A DNA stretch of 21,843 bases, from the NCBI GenBank assembly GCA_963579925.1, contig CAUZJA010000019.1, forward strand, positions 1 through 21,843. Direction: 5' to 3'. The position numbers were made by a program, and so were the translations under genes. The notes beneath the pieces were generated by a model that was given only the letters and a program-made list of their open reading frames with translations, did not search any database and had not been told where the DNA came from. The stretch comes from UBA1151 sp963579925. Its GTDB lineage: Bacteria > Chloroflexota > Dehalococcoidia > Lucifugimonadales > Lucifugimonadaceae. Of the stretch, positions 7,738 to 15,837 are shown piece by piece (the first letter of the stretch is position 1; every line of letters starts with the position of its first letter).

Positions 7738-8331
7738 ATGCTTCTACTCATAGACAACTACGACAGCTTTACCTATAACCTCTACCAGTACCTGAGCGAG
7801 CTTGGTGCCGATGACATTGAGGTCATCAGGAACGATCAGGTGACCGTGGACGAACTGGAAGCGATGAACCCTGAGCGGGTGGTGATATCGCCCGGCCCGT
7901 CGCGCCCTGAGAATGCAGGAATCTCTGTTGAGGCAATTCAGCGTTTCGCTGGCAAGGTACCCGTTCTGGGCGTCTGCCTTGGCCACCAGTGCCTGGCAGA
8001 GGCGTTCGGCGGCAAGGTGGTCCACGCTGGGGAGATCAGACACGGCAAGACATCTCCGATCCATCACGATGGCAAAGGCTTATTCGCCGGAGTAGACAGC
8101 CCCTTCGAAGCGGTCCGATACCATTCGCTGACAATCGAGCCTGACTCAGTACCCGAGGGGTTCGAAGTTACGGCTCGCACAGAAAACGGAATCATCATGG
8201 GCGTTCGTCACAAGACTCTCGCTATTGAGGGCGTACAGTTCCACCCGGAGTCGATCGTGACGGAGCCGGGCAAGCAACTGCTGCAAAATTTCCTGAACAT
8301 GGAAGAGACCGCAGCGGCTGGAGCGGTGTAA
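7738..8331 (+). CDS. trpG: Anthranilate synthase component II, glutamine amidotransferase
   Basis: It hydrolyses glutamine and passes ammonia to the TrpE-type subunit. The 197-residue class I amidotransferase starts L-L-I-D-N-Y-D-S-F-T and has S-P-G-P. The nucleophile Cys80 sits in G-V-C-L-G-H-Q, and the other two triad residues, His169 and Glu171, sit in F-H-P-E-S. It is a free-standing subunit, not fused to TrpE. Since it is the only amidotransferase here, it may serve both TrpE paralogs and possibly a PabB elsewhere. Its TAA stop overlaps the trpD ATG by one base, so translation is probably coupled. Confidence 0.96.
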   Translation: MLLLIDNYDSFTYNLYQYLSELGADDIEVIRNDQVTVDELEAMNPERVVISPGPSRPENAGISVEAIQRFAGKVPVLGVCLGHQCLAEAFGGKVVHAGEIRHGKTSPIHHDGKGLFAGVDSPFEAVRYHSLTIEPDSVPEGFEVTARTENGIIMGVRHKTLAIEGVQFHPESIVTEPGKQLLQNFLNMEETAAAGAV

Positions 8332-9380
8332 TGGATGACATCAAACAGGCCATTCAGGCCGTAGTTGAGGGCCAGGACCTATCAATGGCTGATGCGGCGG
8401 CGGCGATGGGCGTCATCATGGATGGTGATGCCACACCGGCGCAGTTTGGCGCGTTTGTGACCGCGCTGCGCATGAAAAGCGAGACGTCCGCTGAGATCGC
8501 CGGAATGGCGCAGGGCATGCGTGAGCGATCGCTGCATGTGGACGTCGATGGTCCGGTCACCGATATCTGCGGCACGGGCGGCACCGGCCAGAATGAGTTC
8601 AACATTTCCACTACAGCCGCGTTCATCGCGGCTGGCGCGGGACTGAAGGTGGCCAAGCACGGCAATCGGAGCGCCTCTGGTGCGTTCGGTGCTGCTGATG
8701 GACTGGAAGCTCTTGGCGTAAAGATCGATCTTGGACCCGATGGCGTGAAGCGATGTCTCGATGAGGTTGGCGTGGCGTTCATGTTCGCCCAGGCTTTCCA
8801 TCCGTCGATGCGGCACGCAGCTCCATTGCGTCCCCAGATCGGCATTCGCACCGTATTCAACATTCTTGGTCCCATCACCAACCCGGCGGGCGCTCAGAAT
8901 CAGGTGATTGGTGTGGCCTTACCTGAACTGGCCCTCAAGATGGCCGAGGCGCTGGCGTTACTTGGCACAAACCATGTGCTTCTGGTGCACGGGAGCGATG
9001 GCTCCGATAAGATCAGCGTTTCCGGCAACACACAGGTGTGGGAAGTCATCGAGGGTCAGGTCAAGAAAAACCGAACTCGTCCCGCAGATTTCAATCAACC
9101 TGAAGGCGACTCGGCCCACATACGCGTCAACTCAGTAGAACAGAGTGTCGAACTAATCCGAGGCGTCCTCAACGGCGAAGGTGGAGGCCACAACGCCCCA
9201 CCCAGCGTCGAGCGCTCTGCTCGTATCGTGGCCATCATCAATGCAGCCGCTGCGCTCTACGCGGGTGGACTCGCATCGAGCTACAACGAGGCGGGTGCGA
9301 TGGCGGCCAAGTCGGTTGACTCGGGTGCTGCTGCGCTGAAACTAGATGAACTGATCAAAGTGAGCAACGAGTCGGCATGA
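8331..9380 (+). CDS. trpD: Anthranilate phosphoribosyltransferase
   Basis: It transfers the phosphoribosyl group from PRPP to anthranilate. The 349-residue length is normal. Motifs seen: an N-terminal helical domain, D-I-C-G-T-G-G-T-G, N-I-S-T, K-H-G-N-R, H-P-S-M-R-H-A, G-I-R-T-V-F-N-I-L-G-P and T-N-P-A-G. Two positions are unusual. The PRPP/metal motif G-T-G-G-D reads G-T-G-G-T, and the Asp-Glu metal pair (usually D-E in G-L-D-E) reads D-K in S-D-K-I-S. Both changes touch the second magnesium site described for archaeal TrpD. The gene overlaps trpG by one base and trpC by four. Confidence 0.95.
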   Translation: MDDIKQAIQAVVEGQDLSMADAAAAMGVIMDGDATPAQFGAFVTALRMKSETSAEIAGMAQGMRERSLHVDVDGPVTDICGTGGTGQNEFNISTTAAFIAAGAGLKVAKHGNRSASGAFGAADGLEALGVKIDLGPDGVKRCLDEVGVAFMFAQAFHPSMRHAAPLRPQIGIRTVFNILGPITNPAGAQNQVIGVALPELALKMAEALALLGTNHVLLVHGSDGSDKISVSGNTQVWEVIEGQVKKNRTRPADFNQPEGDSAHIRVNSVEQSVELIRGVLNGEGGGHNAPPSVERSARIVAIINAAAALYAGGLASSYNEAGAMAAKSVDSGAAALKLDELIKVSNESA

Positions 9381-10198
9381 GTACTTCGAAAACAACAAGC
9401 ACGGGCACGATTCTCGATGAGATCGTGGCAGCGCGCGCGACCGAAATCAACCGTCAGCGTTGCGCCGTTTCGCTAGATGGCGTGCGTGCGGCGGCTGAGG
9501 CCACCGCGCTCGCGCTCGACTTCCATGGAGCCCTCGCCAAGCCTGACATATCGCTCATCGCTGAGATGAAACGCAAATCCCCGTCAGGCGGCGAGTTGCG
9601 CGCTGATCTTGACCCGGCAGCTACAGCGCAGACGTACGTTGAGTCCGGTGCATCCGCACTCTCAGTGCTCACGGAGCCGTTCTACTTCGATGGCAAGATG
9701 TCTGACATGCGGGATGCTGGTGGTGTGGCGCACTCTTCAGGCGTGCCGGTATTGCAGAAGGATTTCGTGTTCGAGGAATACCAGATCTACGAAGCGAAAG
9801 CGAACGGTGCAGACGCCATCCTCCTCATCGTGGCGATATTGGATGAGAGCGCACTTCGCGGGCTCCAGGATCTCGGGCATGAACTCGGCATGGGCGTGCT
9901 TGTCGAGGTGTTTGACCGCGAAGAGCTTGATCTGGCGATGAAGATTGACCCACCGATTCTTGGTGTAAACAATCGTAATTTGAAGACGCTAGAGACATCT
10001 CTGGGTCATTTCGAGGAGATCGCAACCCTGACAAACAATGATCGCGTGCTGGTTGCCGAGAGTGGCATGAAGTCCGGTGCCGATGTGCGTCGGATGGAAT
10101 CTGCCGGTGCTGATGCGGTGCTGGTTGGGGAAGCGTTGATGCGCGCGGGCTCGTCCGCAGGTTCGCTTGCGAGTGAGATAACAGGACAGACAAAGTGA
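9377..10198 (+). CDS. trpC: Indole-3-glycerol phosphate synthase
   Basis: It closes the indole ring, converting carboxyphenylamino-deoxyribulose phosphate to indole-glycerol phosphate. The 273-residue TIM-barrel enzyme shows I-A-E-M-K-R-K-S-P-S-G-G, L-T-E-P-F-Y-F, L-Q-K-D-F, G-V-N-N-R-N-L-K-T and A-E-S-G-M, which cover the catalytic lysines and the phosphate site. It is a single-domain protein, not fused to trpF. The ATG overlaps the trpD stop by four bases (ATGA) and its own stop overlaps the trpF start by four (GTGA), as in a tightly coupled operon. Confidence 0.96.
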   Translation: MSTSKTTSTGTILDEIVAARATEINRQRCAVSLDGVRAAAEATALALDFHGALAKPDISLIAEMKRKSPSGGELRADLDPAATAQTYVESGASALSVLTEPFYFDGKMSDMRDAGGVAHSSGVPVLQKDFVFEEYQIYEAKANGADAILLIVAILDESALRGLQDLGHELGMGVLVEVFDREELDLAMKIDPPILGVNNRNLKTLETSLGHFEEIATLTNNDRVLVAESGMKSGADVRRMESAGADAVLVGEALMRAGSSAGSLASEITGQTK

Positions 10199-10875
10199 CC
10201 TCACCGGAACCCGGATCAAATCGCCAGCGAACACACGTCAAGATTTGCGGGCTCCGCGATTCTCCAAACGCGCTTGTCGCAGCCGATGCTGGTGCTGACT
10301 ACCTCGCATTTAACTTTGTCGAAGGCGTAAGACGCCAACTCCAACCCGACGAAGGCCAGTGGGTCACCGAAGGCTTCATCGGCGGCCGAGAGGGCATACC
10401 TAATGGCCCAAAACTCGTCGGGCTATTCCGAGATCAGCCGGTCGAGTGGGTCCGACGCGTATCACAGCAGTGTCATCTCCACATGGCGCAGCTAAACGGC
10501 GATGAGGATCTTGCCTACGCCGAAGAATTGATCGTCCCCGTCATGAGACAGATTCGGGTGAAGCCCGACGACGCGGCCGAAGATATTCGGAAAGAAGTTG
10601 AAAGCTGGTTGAGCGCAGGCCATATGGTTATCCTGGACTCTTTCCACCCGTCTGCTCCTGGCGGGACGGGCGTAGCATTTGACTGGTCGGTCGCTGATGG
10701 CATCGTCGAAGAAGAAGGTGTGCTGCTGGCCGGCGGGCTAACTCCGGAAAATGTCGGAGCGGCAACTCAACAACTCAATCCGTGGGGCGTGGACGTGGCC
10801 AGCGGAGTCGAGGTGGATGGTGTGAAAGATCCGGACAAAATTCGGGAATTCATCAACGCCGCCAGGAGCGCGTAA
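10195..10875 (+). CDS. trpF: Phosphoribosylanthranilate isomerase
   Basis: It performs the Amadori rearrangement between the TrpD and TrpC steps. The 226-residue barrel has the catalytic cysteine in K-I-C-G-L, the catalytic aspartate in I-L-D-S, then G-G-T-G, L-L-A-G-G-L-T-P-E-N-V and G-V-D-V-A-S-G-V-E. The GTG start overlaps trpC by four bases. The usual next genes trpB and trpA do not follow; the next gene is an RDD membrane protein overlapping by one base. Confidence 0.95.
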   Translation: MTSPEPGSNRQRTHVKICGLRDSPNALVAADAGADYLAFNFVEGVRRQLQPDEGQWVTEGFIGGREGIPNGPKLVGLFRDQPVEWVRRVSQQCHLHMAQLNGDEDLAYAEELIVPVMRQIRVKPDDAAEDIRKEVESWLSAGHMVILDSFHPSAPGGTGVAFDWSVADGIVEEEGVLLAGGLTPENVGAATQQLNPWGVDVASGVEVDGVKDPDKIREFINAARSA

Positions 10876-11546
10876 TGACTGAACCTACGGGAAAAGAGTG
10901 TAAAAGCTGCGGCCATATGCTGTACTCGGACTCCGCATATTGCGGCGTCTGCGGAACCCCGGCTCGCGATAGAGACGAGCCGGTTGCGGTTGCTGATGAT
11001 CCGTGGGGCGATCAGACCATCGAAGACAACGATGAGACCGGATATCAGTCTGAGCTAGACGGTGACGTGCTGGCGGACATGAGCACCCGGACCGGTGCTT
11101 TTGCCATAAATGCGTTTGTTCCGGGGCTGTTGGGCTTCATCCCCGTCCTAGGCATCCTAATTTCCATAGGCTGGTCCATCGCCAATCTTGTCTACTATCG
11201 TAGAGGGCAAGACGTGGGGGCAAAGATGCTTAAAATTCGCGTCATGCGCTCCAACGGAGATGTAGCCGGGTTCTACCACATGTGGACGCGTAATTTGGCG
11301 TCTATCCTGAGTGCCATTCCGATTCTCGCAGGCTACTGGACCGCTTATTCTGACGCGGAACATCGCACCTGGCACGACAAGATTCTAGATACCTATGTGA
11401 TCAAGGACAACGAATTTGCCGCGATCAGACCAGGAACCAGTTCCTCAGCCGCAAAAACGTGGTTTTGGGCCTCATTGCTATTCGTCCTCGGGCTGTTTGT
11501 ACTGTTGGGATTCGCAGTCGTCATAGCGCTGAGAGACTTCGCCTAA
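10875..11546 (+). CDS. Zinc-ribbon plus RDD-family membrane protein
   Basis: The start is ATG at 10875, overlapping the trpF stop as TAATG, giving 223 residues. An N-terminal zinc ribbon has Cys9, Cys12, Cys23 and Cys26 (C-x2-C and C-x2-C). An acidic linker follows, then an RDD domain: hydrophobic segments around F-I-P-V-L-G-I-L-I-S, the signature G-Q-D-V-G-A-K-M-L, then R-T-W-H-D-K-I-L. A final hydrophobic segment lies near the C-terminus. RDD proteins are membrane proteins of mostly unknown or transport-related function. Its coupling to trpF may be incidental or could point to transport linked to tryptophan; the sequence does not decide. It converges on glmS with one base between the stops. 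Confidence 0.85.
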   Translation: MTEPTGKECKSCGHMLYSDSAYCGVCGTPARDRDEPVAVADDPWGDQTIEDNDETGYQSELDGDVLADMSTRTGAFAINAFVPGLLGFIPVLGILISIGWSIANLVYYRRGQDVGAKMLKIRVMRSNGDVAGFYHMWTRNLASILSAIPILAGYWTAYSDAEHRTWHDKILDTYVIKDNEFAAIRPGTSSSAAKTWFWASLLFVLGLFVLLGFAVVIALRDFA

Positions 11547-11547
11547 G

Positions 11548-13392
11548 TCACTCTACCGTGACGGTCTTCGCCAGGTTGCGAGGCTTGTCCGGGTCCTGAT
11601 CCAGCGCAACAGCGGTGTAGTACGCGAGCAACTGCATTGGCACCAGCGAGAAGATAGCTGAGAGCGCCTCTGACGCAGCGGGTAGCTCAATCACTTCGTC
11701 CACTAACTCAGGGACGATCTTGTCGCCCTCAGTGACGATGGCGATCACCTGACCGCCGCGCGCCTTCACCTCGTTGAGGTTGGAAACCATCTTTTCGTGC
11801 AGCGGACCGGCGGGGGCAAGGGCGATGGTCGGCATTTCCTCGCTGATCAGCGCGTTGACGCCGTGCTTCATCTCGCCAGCTGCGTAGCCCTCGGCGTGAA
11901 TATAGGCGATCTCTTTCATCTTGAGCGCGCCCTCCATTGCTGCCGGAAACATGAAGCCGCGGCCAAGGTATAGCAGGTGATGTCGGTTGATCAGGCGCTC
12001 AGCCACGGCCTTGTACGCCTTTTCTTGTGAGATGAGGCTACCTATGCCTCCGGGTAGGCTCGCCAGTTCGGAAACCGCGGCTTTCCTAGCCTCCGGCGTA
12101 ATTGTGCCGCGAATTGTCGCCAGGTGAATCGCCAGCATGTAGAGGCAGACGATGGTATTTGTCATGGTCTTGGTGGACGCCACTGCCACCTCCAGGCCGG
12201 CCCGAACTAACAGCGTTCCATCAGCCATGCGGGTTGCCTGGGAGCCGTCATTCTCGACGATCGCTAGCTGCCTGGCGTTCTGCGCAGCGGCACCCTCCAT
12301 CGCCGCAAGCGTGTCGGCTGTTTCACCAGACTGGGACATTGATATGACGAGTGTGTTTTCATCGAGCACGGGATTCTTGTATCGAAACTCAGATGAGTTC
12401 TCGGCCTTGGCCGGAATTCTGGCAAACGACTCGATCAGCGTTGCGCCCATCATCGCGGAGTGGAGGCTCGTTCCCATGCCAACCAGAACAACCTGATCAA
12501 AATTTCTGATCTGCTCGTCACTGAACGGTATCTCCGGCAGATTGATTGTTCCATTTTCGAAGTCGACTCGCCCGCGCATCGCGCTGGCAACACTCTCTGA
12601 CTGCTCGTGTATCTCCTTGAGCATGAAGTACGGGAACGCGCCTCGCTCAGCAGCCTCAGCCGTGCGTTCAGAGATGATCACTTCTTTGTCGATCACTTCT
12701 CCATCGCCATTACGGTAGACGACGGATGAATCAGTGATGATCGACTGCTCTCCACTGTCCAGATAGACCACGCGGTTGGTGTACGGGAGAACAGCGAGCA
12801 GGTCGCTGGCCAGCATGTTGCCGTCTTCAGAGTGGCCGACGACTATGCCGCCGGCGTTGCCAGTTCGCATGCCAACGATCTTGCCGGGTTCGTGGCGTGC
12901 TGAGACCACAAATGTTCCTGCGCCTTTAAGTTTGCCGGTGGCGTGGAGCAGGGCATCTTCAAGTGACTCTCCACGCTTCAGATTCTCTTCGATCAGATGA
13001 ACAACGGCCTCTGAGTCCGTATCAGATGAGAGTGTGTGGCCATTGGCGGCGAGTTCAGTCCTGAGCTCCAGGTAGTTCTCCACGATTCCGTTGTGAACCA
13101 GCGCCACTTCGCCATCGCAACTGACGTGCGGGTGTGCGTTCTGCTGATTTACGACGCCGTGGGTGGCCCAGCGAGTGTGGCCGATACCGGTGTGGCCAGA
13201 GATATTCGATTCCGCGACAACAGCGTCGAGTTCTTCGACGCGCCCGGGGGTCTTAAGCACCTCAGTGACGTCTTCAGACGTCTGGATCGCTACTCCCGCT
13301 GAGTCGTACCCCCTGTACTCAAGGCTCTTGAGACCTTTGAGCAGTATTGGGACCGCGTCCGCTCCACCCGTATACGCGACTATGCCGCACAT
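11548..13392 (-). CDS. glmS: Glutamine--fructose-6-phosphate aminotransferase (isomerizing)
   Basis: It makes glucosamine-6-phosphate from fructose-6-phosphate and glutamine, opening the hexosamine pathway for cell-envelope sugars. The 614-residue length is typical. The N-terminal amidotransferase begins M-C-G-I-V with nucleophile Cys2, then Y-R-G-Y-D-S-A-G, G-H-T-R-W-A-T-H-G and H-N-G-I-V-E-N-Y. Two SIS domains follow with S-Q-S-G-E-T-A-D-T, A-S-T-K-T-M-T and G-R-G-F. The C-terminus A-K-T-V-T-V-E is the family end. GGCGGA lies about 10 bases before the ATG. It lies 55 bases downstream of plsC; that gap is too short for a glmS ribozyme. Confidence 0.97.
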   Translation of the reverse strand: MCGIVAYTGGADAVPILLKGLKSLEYRGYDSAGVAIQTSEDVTEVLKTPGRVEELDAVVAESNISGHTGIGHTRWATHGVVNQQNAHPHVSCDGEVALVHNGIVENYLELRTELAANGHTLSSDTDSEAVVHLIEENLKRGESLEDALLHATGKLKGAGTFVVSARHEPGKIVGMRTGNAGGIVVGHSEDGNMLASDLLAVLPYTNRVVYLDSGEQSIITDSSVVYRNGDGEVIDKEVIISERTAEAAERGAFPYFMLKEIHEQSESVASAMRGRVDFENGTINLPEIPFSDEQIRNFDQVVLVGMGTSLHSAMMGATLIESFARIPAKAENSSEFRYKNPVLDENTLVISMSQSGETADTLAAMEGAAAQNARQLAIVENDGSQATRMADGTLLVRAGLEVAVASTKTMTNTIVCLYMLAIHLATIRGTITPEARKAAVSELASLPGGIGSLISQEKAYKAVAERLINRHHLLYLGRGFMFPAAMEGALKMKEIAYIHAEGYAAGEMKHGVNALISEEMPTIALAPAGPLHEKMVSNLNEVKARGGQVIAIVTEGDKIVPELVDEVIELPAASEALSAIFSLVPMQLLAYYTAVALDQDPDKPRNLAKTVTVE

Positions 13393-13447
13393 GTATCTGT
13401 TCCGCCTAAGCGATTGTTATTGATGGACCGTATACCCGTGAACGTAA

Positions 13448-14131
13448 TTAAGGGGCATCCGTAGGTAAATCCTGAGTAAATAGACGGTCACGGCCCACCG
13501 CCTCGGCGTAGACACCCTGATAAGACTCCGGAAGCAGCTCAGCGACGCGTCCCATTACCTCTTCGGTTGCACCCTCGATCGCTTCCTTGCGATCAAGGTC
13601 TGGATTCACAACCTTGAACGGCTTCCCGATGTTTACACGGATTTTGGCGCTGGGACTAAGTGCCCTGAAGACGTTGCCCAGGACATGGGTGCCGGTGATA
13701 CCGATTGGGAGGACCGTCACGCCCGTTCGCATGGCGATTGTGGCGGGACCGTTCTGTGCCTTCCGCATTGATCCGCGTGTGCGAGTGCCTTCCGGAAATA
13801 GCATCAGAGCGCCGTTTGGCTGCCCAAGCACGCCAAGTATCTGACGATAACCAGCTGAGTCCGCACGCCCTCTTGAAAGTGGAAATGAGCCCCAGTAGTG
13901 CATAAACAGAGCAGCCAGTTTCAGGCTGAACAGCTCACGCTTAGCAGGGAAGAGGACCTTACGGGAGACTGTCCGCGCAACCACAGGCGGATCCATGTTG
14001 CTCTGGTGGTTGGCGATAATCATGAGGGGGCCGCCGGAAGGAACGTTCTCAGCCCCGGCGGCCTGGTAGTCGGCCCAAATTTTGAGTGACAGCTTAAAGC
14101 CGGTGTTGCACACCCAGAAAAACGGTCTCAA
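13448..14131 (-). CDS. plsC: 1-acylglycerol-3-phosphate acyltransferase (PlsC family)
   Basis: It acylates lysophosphatidic acid to phosphatidic acid at the membrane. The 227-residue protein has the acyltransferase motif H-x4-D in N-H-Q-S-N-M-D, the substrate-binding motif F-P-E-G-T-R and a later V-L-P-I-G-I-T-G. The N-terminal residues are hydrophobic and could touch the membrane. The start is TTG at 14131, sharing four bases with the cmk stop (TTGA), so the two are likely co-translated. A cmk-plsC pair is a familiar arrangement in several phyla. Confidence 0.92.
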   Translation of the reverse strand: MRPFFWVCNTGFKLSLKIWADYQAAGAENVPSGGPLMIIANHQSNMDPPVVARTVSRKVLFPAKRELFSLKLAALFMHYWGSFPLSRGRADSAGYRQILGVLGQPNGALMLFPEGTRTRGSMRKAQNGPATIAMRTGVTVLPIGITGTHVLGNVFRALSPSAKIRVNIGKPFKVVNPDLDRKEAIEGATEEVMGRVAELLPESYQGVYAEAVGRDRLFTQDLPTDAP

Positions 14132-14790
14132 TCCGCTGCCTTCACCAATCCAACTACCTCTTTCACAACTTCTTCCAGCGATTTTCCATCACTGCTGATC
14201 TGAATACTATCGTCAGCGGGACGAAGTGGGGATGTTTCACGCCCTGAGTCCAGCTCGTCGCGCGCCTTGAGATCAGTCACCATCTCGTCAAAGTCCTGCT
14301 CAATGCCGGTGTTCTTGTTCTGCTCAAATCGACGTTTGGCACGTTCTTCAGCACTGGCCGTCAGGTAAACCTTGAGTTCGGCGTCTGGCAAAACAACGGT
14401 GCCAATATCCCGCCCAACCATGACAATTTGGGAATCACCTGCAATCTCCCGCTGCATCTCCACCATCAAGTGGCGCACGCTGGGGAGTGCGGCAACAGTT
14501 GAGACGCCGTGATCTACAGCGGGGTCGCGGAGGGTCCCAGACTCATCCTGGCCTCCAATGACCACTCTCGCATCACCGGCCTCATCAAATACGAATTCCA
14601 GAACGCGCGCTTCTATGGCTTCAACAATTGCCGGTTCATCAACCAACTCAAGGTCTTGCAACTGAGCCATCCGTGTCGCCGCTCTGTACATAATCCCGGT
14701 ATCGAAAAACCTGAATCCAAACTGCTTTGCAACCAGCTTGCCTGTGGTCGTCTTGCCGGACCCGGCAGGACCGTCTATCGCGATGCGCGT
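14128..14790 (-). CDS. cmk: Cytidylate kinase with a non-canonical (ACG) start
   Basis: It phosphorylates CMP and dCMP for nucleic-acid and phospholipid synthesis. The P-loop G-P-A-G-S-G-K-T-T (7-15) is followed by D-T-G-I-M-Y-R-A, G-R-D-I-G-T-V and R-R-F-E-Q-N-K. The first ATG in the frame (14691) falls after the P-loop, so it cannot be the start. Going upstream the frame hits TAG at 14802-14800 with no ATG, GTG or TTG between. A perfect AGGAGG (14801-14796) lies five bases before ACG (14790-14788). Reading ACG as Met gives M-R-I-A-I-D-G-P-A, the usual family N-terminus, and 220 residues, the usual length. Either ACG is used, or an ATG has mutated or been misread. Confidence 0.88.
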   Translation of the reverse strand, partial: TRIAIDGPAGSGKTTTGKLVAKQFGFRFFDTGIMYRAATRMAQLQDLELVDEPAIVEAIEARVLEFVFDEAGDARVVIGGQDESGTLRDPAVDHGVSTVAALPSVRHLMVEMQREIAGDSQIVMVGRDIGTVVLPDAELKVYLTASAEERAKRRFEQNKNTGIEQDFDEMVTDLKARDELDSGRETSPLRPADDSIQISSDGKSLEEVVKEVVGLVKAAD

Positions 14791-15102
14791 GTTCGCCTCC
14801 TAAGCGCGCTTACGCTGCTCGCACCAGATCAGGGGAAGCAGGAGGGGCGCAACAATCAATGATGCCGGAAGAAAACCGTGAACACAAAGGTTGGCCGATT
14901 ACGTAATTTTCGCCATTTAGGTGACTAAAGTGGCACCGTGAGCCTCTGACGACCTATGCTAAACTTTCGTCGATTTACTGATGGGTTTGCGAGACAAACA
15001 TCCCGCCAGACCAGAAGAACAATTCCAAAAGATAACTCAACGTTTAACAGAGCATTTTCCAAGCAGTAGCCGACCAGGCAGTAGCCGTAACGGAAACGCA
15101 CA
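14791..15102. other. Divergent intergenic region between cmk and the cvpA-like gene
   Basis: It holds the cmk Shine-Dalgarno at its left edge (14796-14801). On the plus strand a 10-base direct repeat GCAGTAGCCG (15063-15072 and 15078-15087, period 15) lies just before the cvpA-like start. I found no convincing promoter pair, terminator or conserved RNA; TATGCTAAA near 14956 could be part of a promoter. Confidence 0.4.
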
Positions 15103-15810
15103 ATGAACGCATACGACTGGATTCTTGTCGCCATATGGGTAGTTTTGCTCTTGTATGGCTTGAAAACTGGCCTCATTAAGGCGGTCTTTGTGGCGGCCGC
15201 AATATTCGTTGCATTCGTCATCACCGGTCGCATTGCTCCTGTCGTGTCTTCTTTCGTCACGACGTCAGATCTGAGTGAGGCAATTGGTGATTCGGTTATT
15301 TACTGGGTCATATTTGCTGTCGCGTTGTTTGCCGCTAACTTCGTACTTGGCAAGATACACGGCATCATCAACGCGTTGACATTGGGGTTGCTGGGCCCGC
15401 TAGACAAGTTGGCCGGCATGGCAATGGGCGCGGTCCTTGGGCTGTTATTTACCATCGCGTTCGTCATGACAAGCGCGAGTTACGCCATTGGTGCAGTGGC
15501 GCTGCCCGATGATCGATTCGCCGGTCAGGAAAAAGTTGCTGGGCAGCTGGCCAACTCCACAATTGTTCCGTTCTATGTCACCGTTTGGGACATCCTGCCT
15601 GCTGACTCATTTGGCCTTATCCCGGCAGAGTACTCAGATGCGATGGGCCAGTTGGATGGTGTCCTTGAGTTCTCAGACATCACAGATGCGCTGACTGGTG
15701 ATCAGGTCCTGGACTTCGTGAAAGACCAGGTCGCTGATAAAGTCGCCGATAAGGTTGCGGAAGCGGCCGCGGAACAACTCAAGAAAGAACTTGACGCAGC
15801 TCTTGAATAG
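15103..15810 (+). CDS. CvpA-family membrane protein
   Basis: A 235-residue protein begins with W-I-L-V-A-I-W-V-V-L-L-L-Y-G and a G-L-I-K-A motif typical of CvpA-like proteins (colicin V production related). About four hydrophobic segments cover the first 140 residues. The L-G-P-L-D-K-L-A-G motif before the last segment is also characteristic. The C-terminal 30 residues form an amphipathic, heptad-like helix rich in D-K-V-A repeats and may be cytoplasmic. The precise function is unknown; the family is linked to envelope integrity in proteobacteria. The ribosome binding site is weak (GGAAA). Confidence 0.8.
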   Translation: MNAYDWILVAIWVVLLLYGLKTGLIKAVFVAAAIFVAFVITGRIAPVVSSFVTTSDLSEAIGDSVIYWVIFAVALFAANFVLGKIHGIINALTLGLLGPLDKLAGMAMGAVLGLLFTIAFVMTSASYAIGAVALPDDRFAGQEKVAGQLANSTIVPFYVTVWDILPADSFGLIPAEYSDAMGQLDGVLEFSDITDALTGDQVLDFVKDQVADKVADKVAEAAAEQLKKELDAALE

Positions 15811-15837
15811 TCGGTAGGAAGTCTAAGGAGGCAAACA

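Noticed and set aside
8354..8881. Long antisense frames opposite trpD and other trp genes
   Set aside because: They are codon-bias shadows of well-supported genes, with no recognisable motifs or ribosome sites.
10782..10874. Upstream extension of the RDD protein into trpF
   Set aside because: It is a shadow of trpF. The TAATG junction at 10875 and the zinc ribbon starting at residue 9 give the natural start.
11546..11570. Small hairpin at the RDD/glmS convergent junction as a terminator
   Set aside because: It has only a 5-bp stem with no T-run on either strand.
14128..14691. cmk starting at ATG 14691
   Set aside because: It would lose the P-loop, which is encoded in frame just upstream and is needed for kinase activity.
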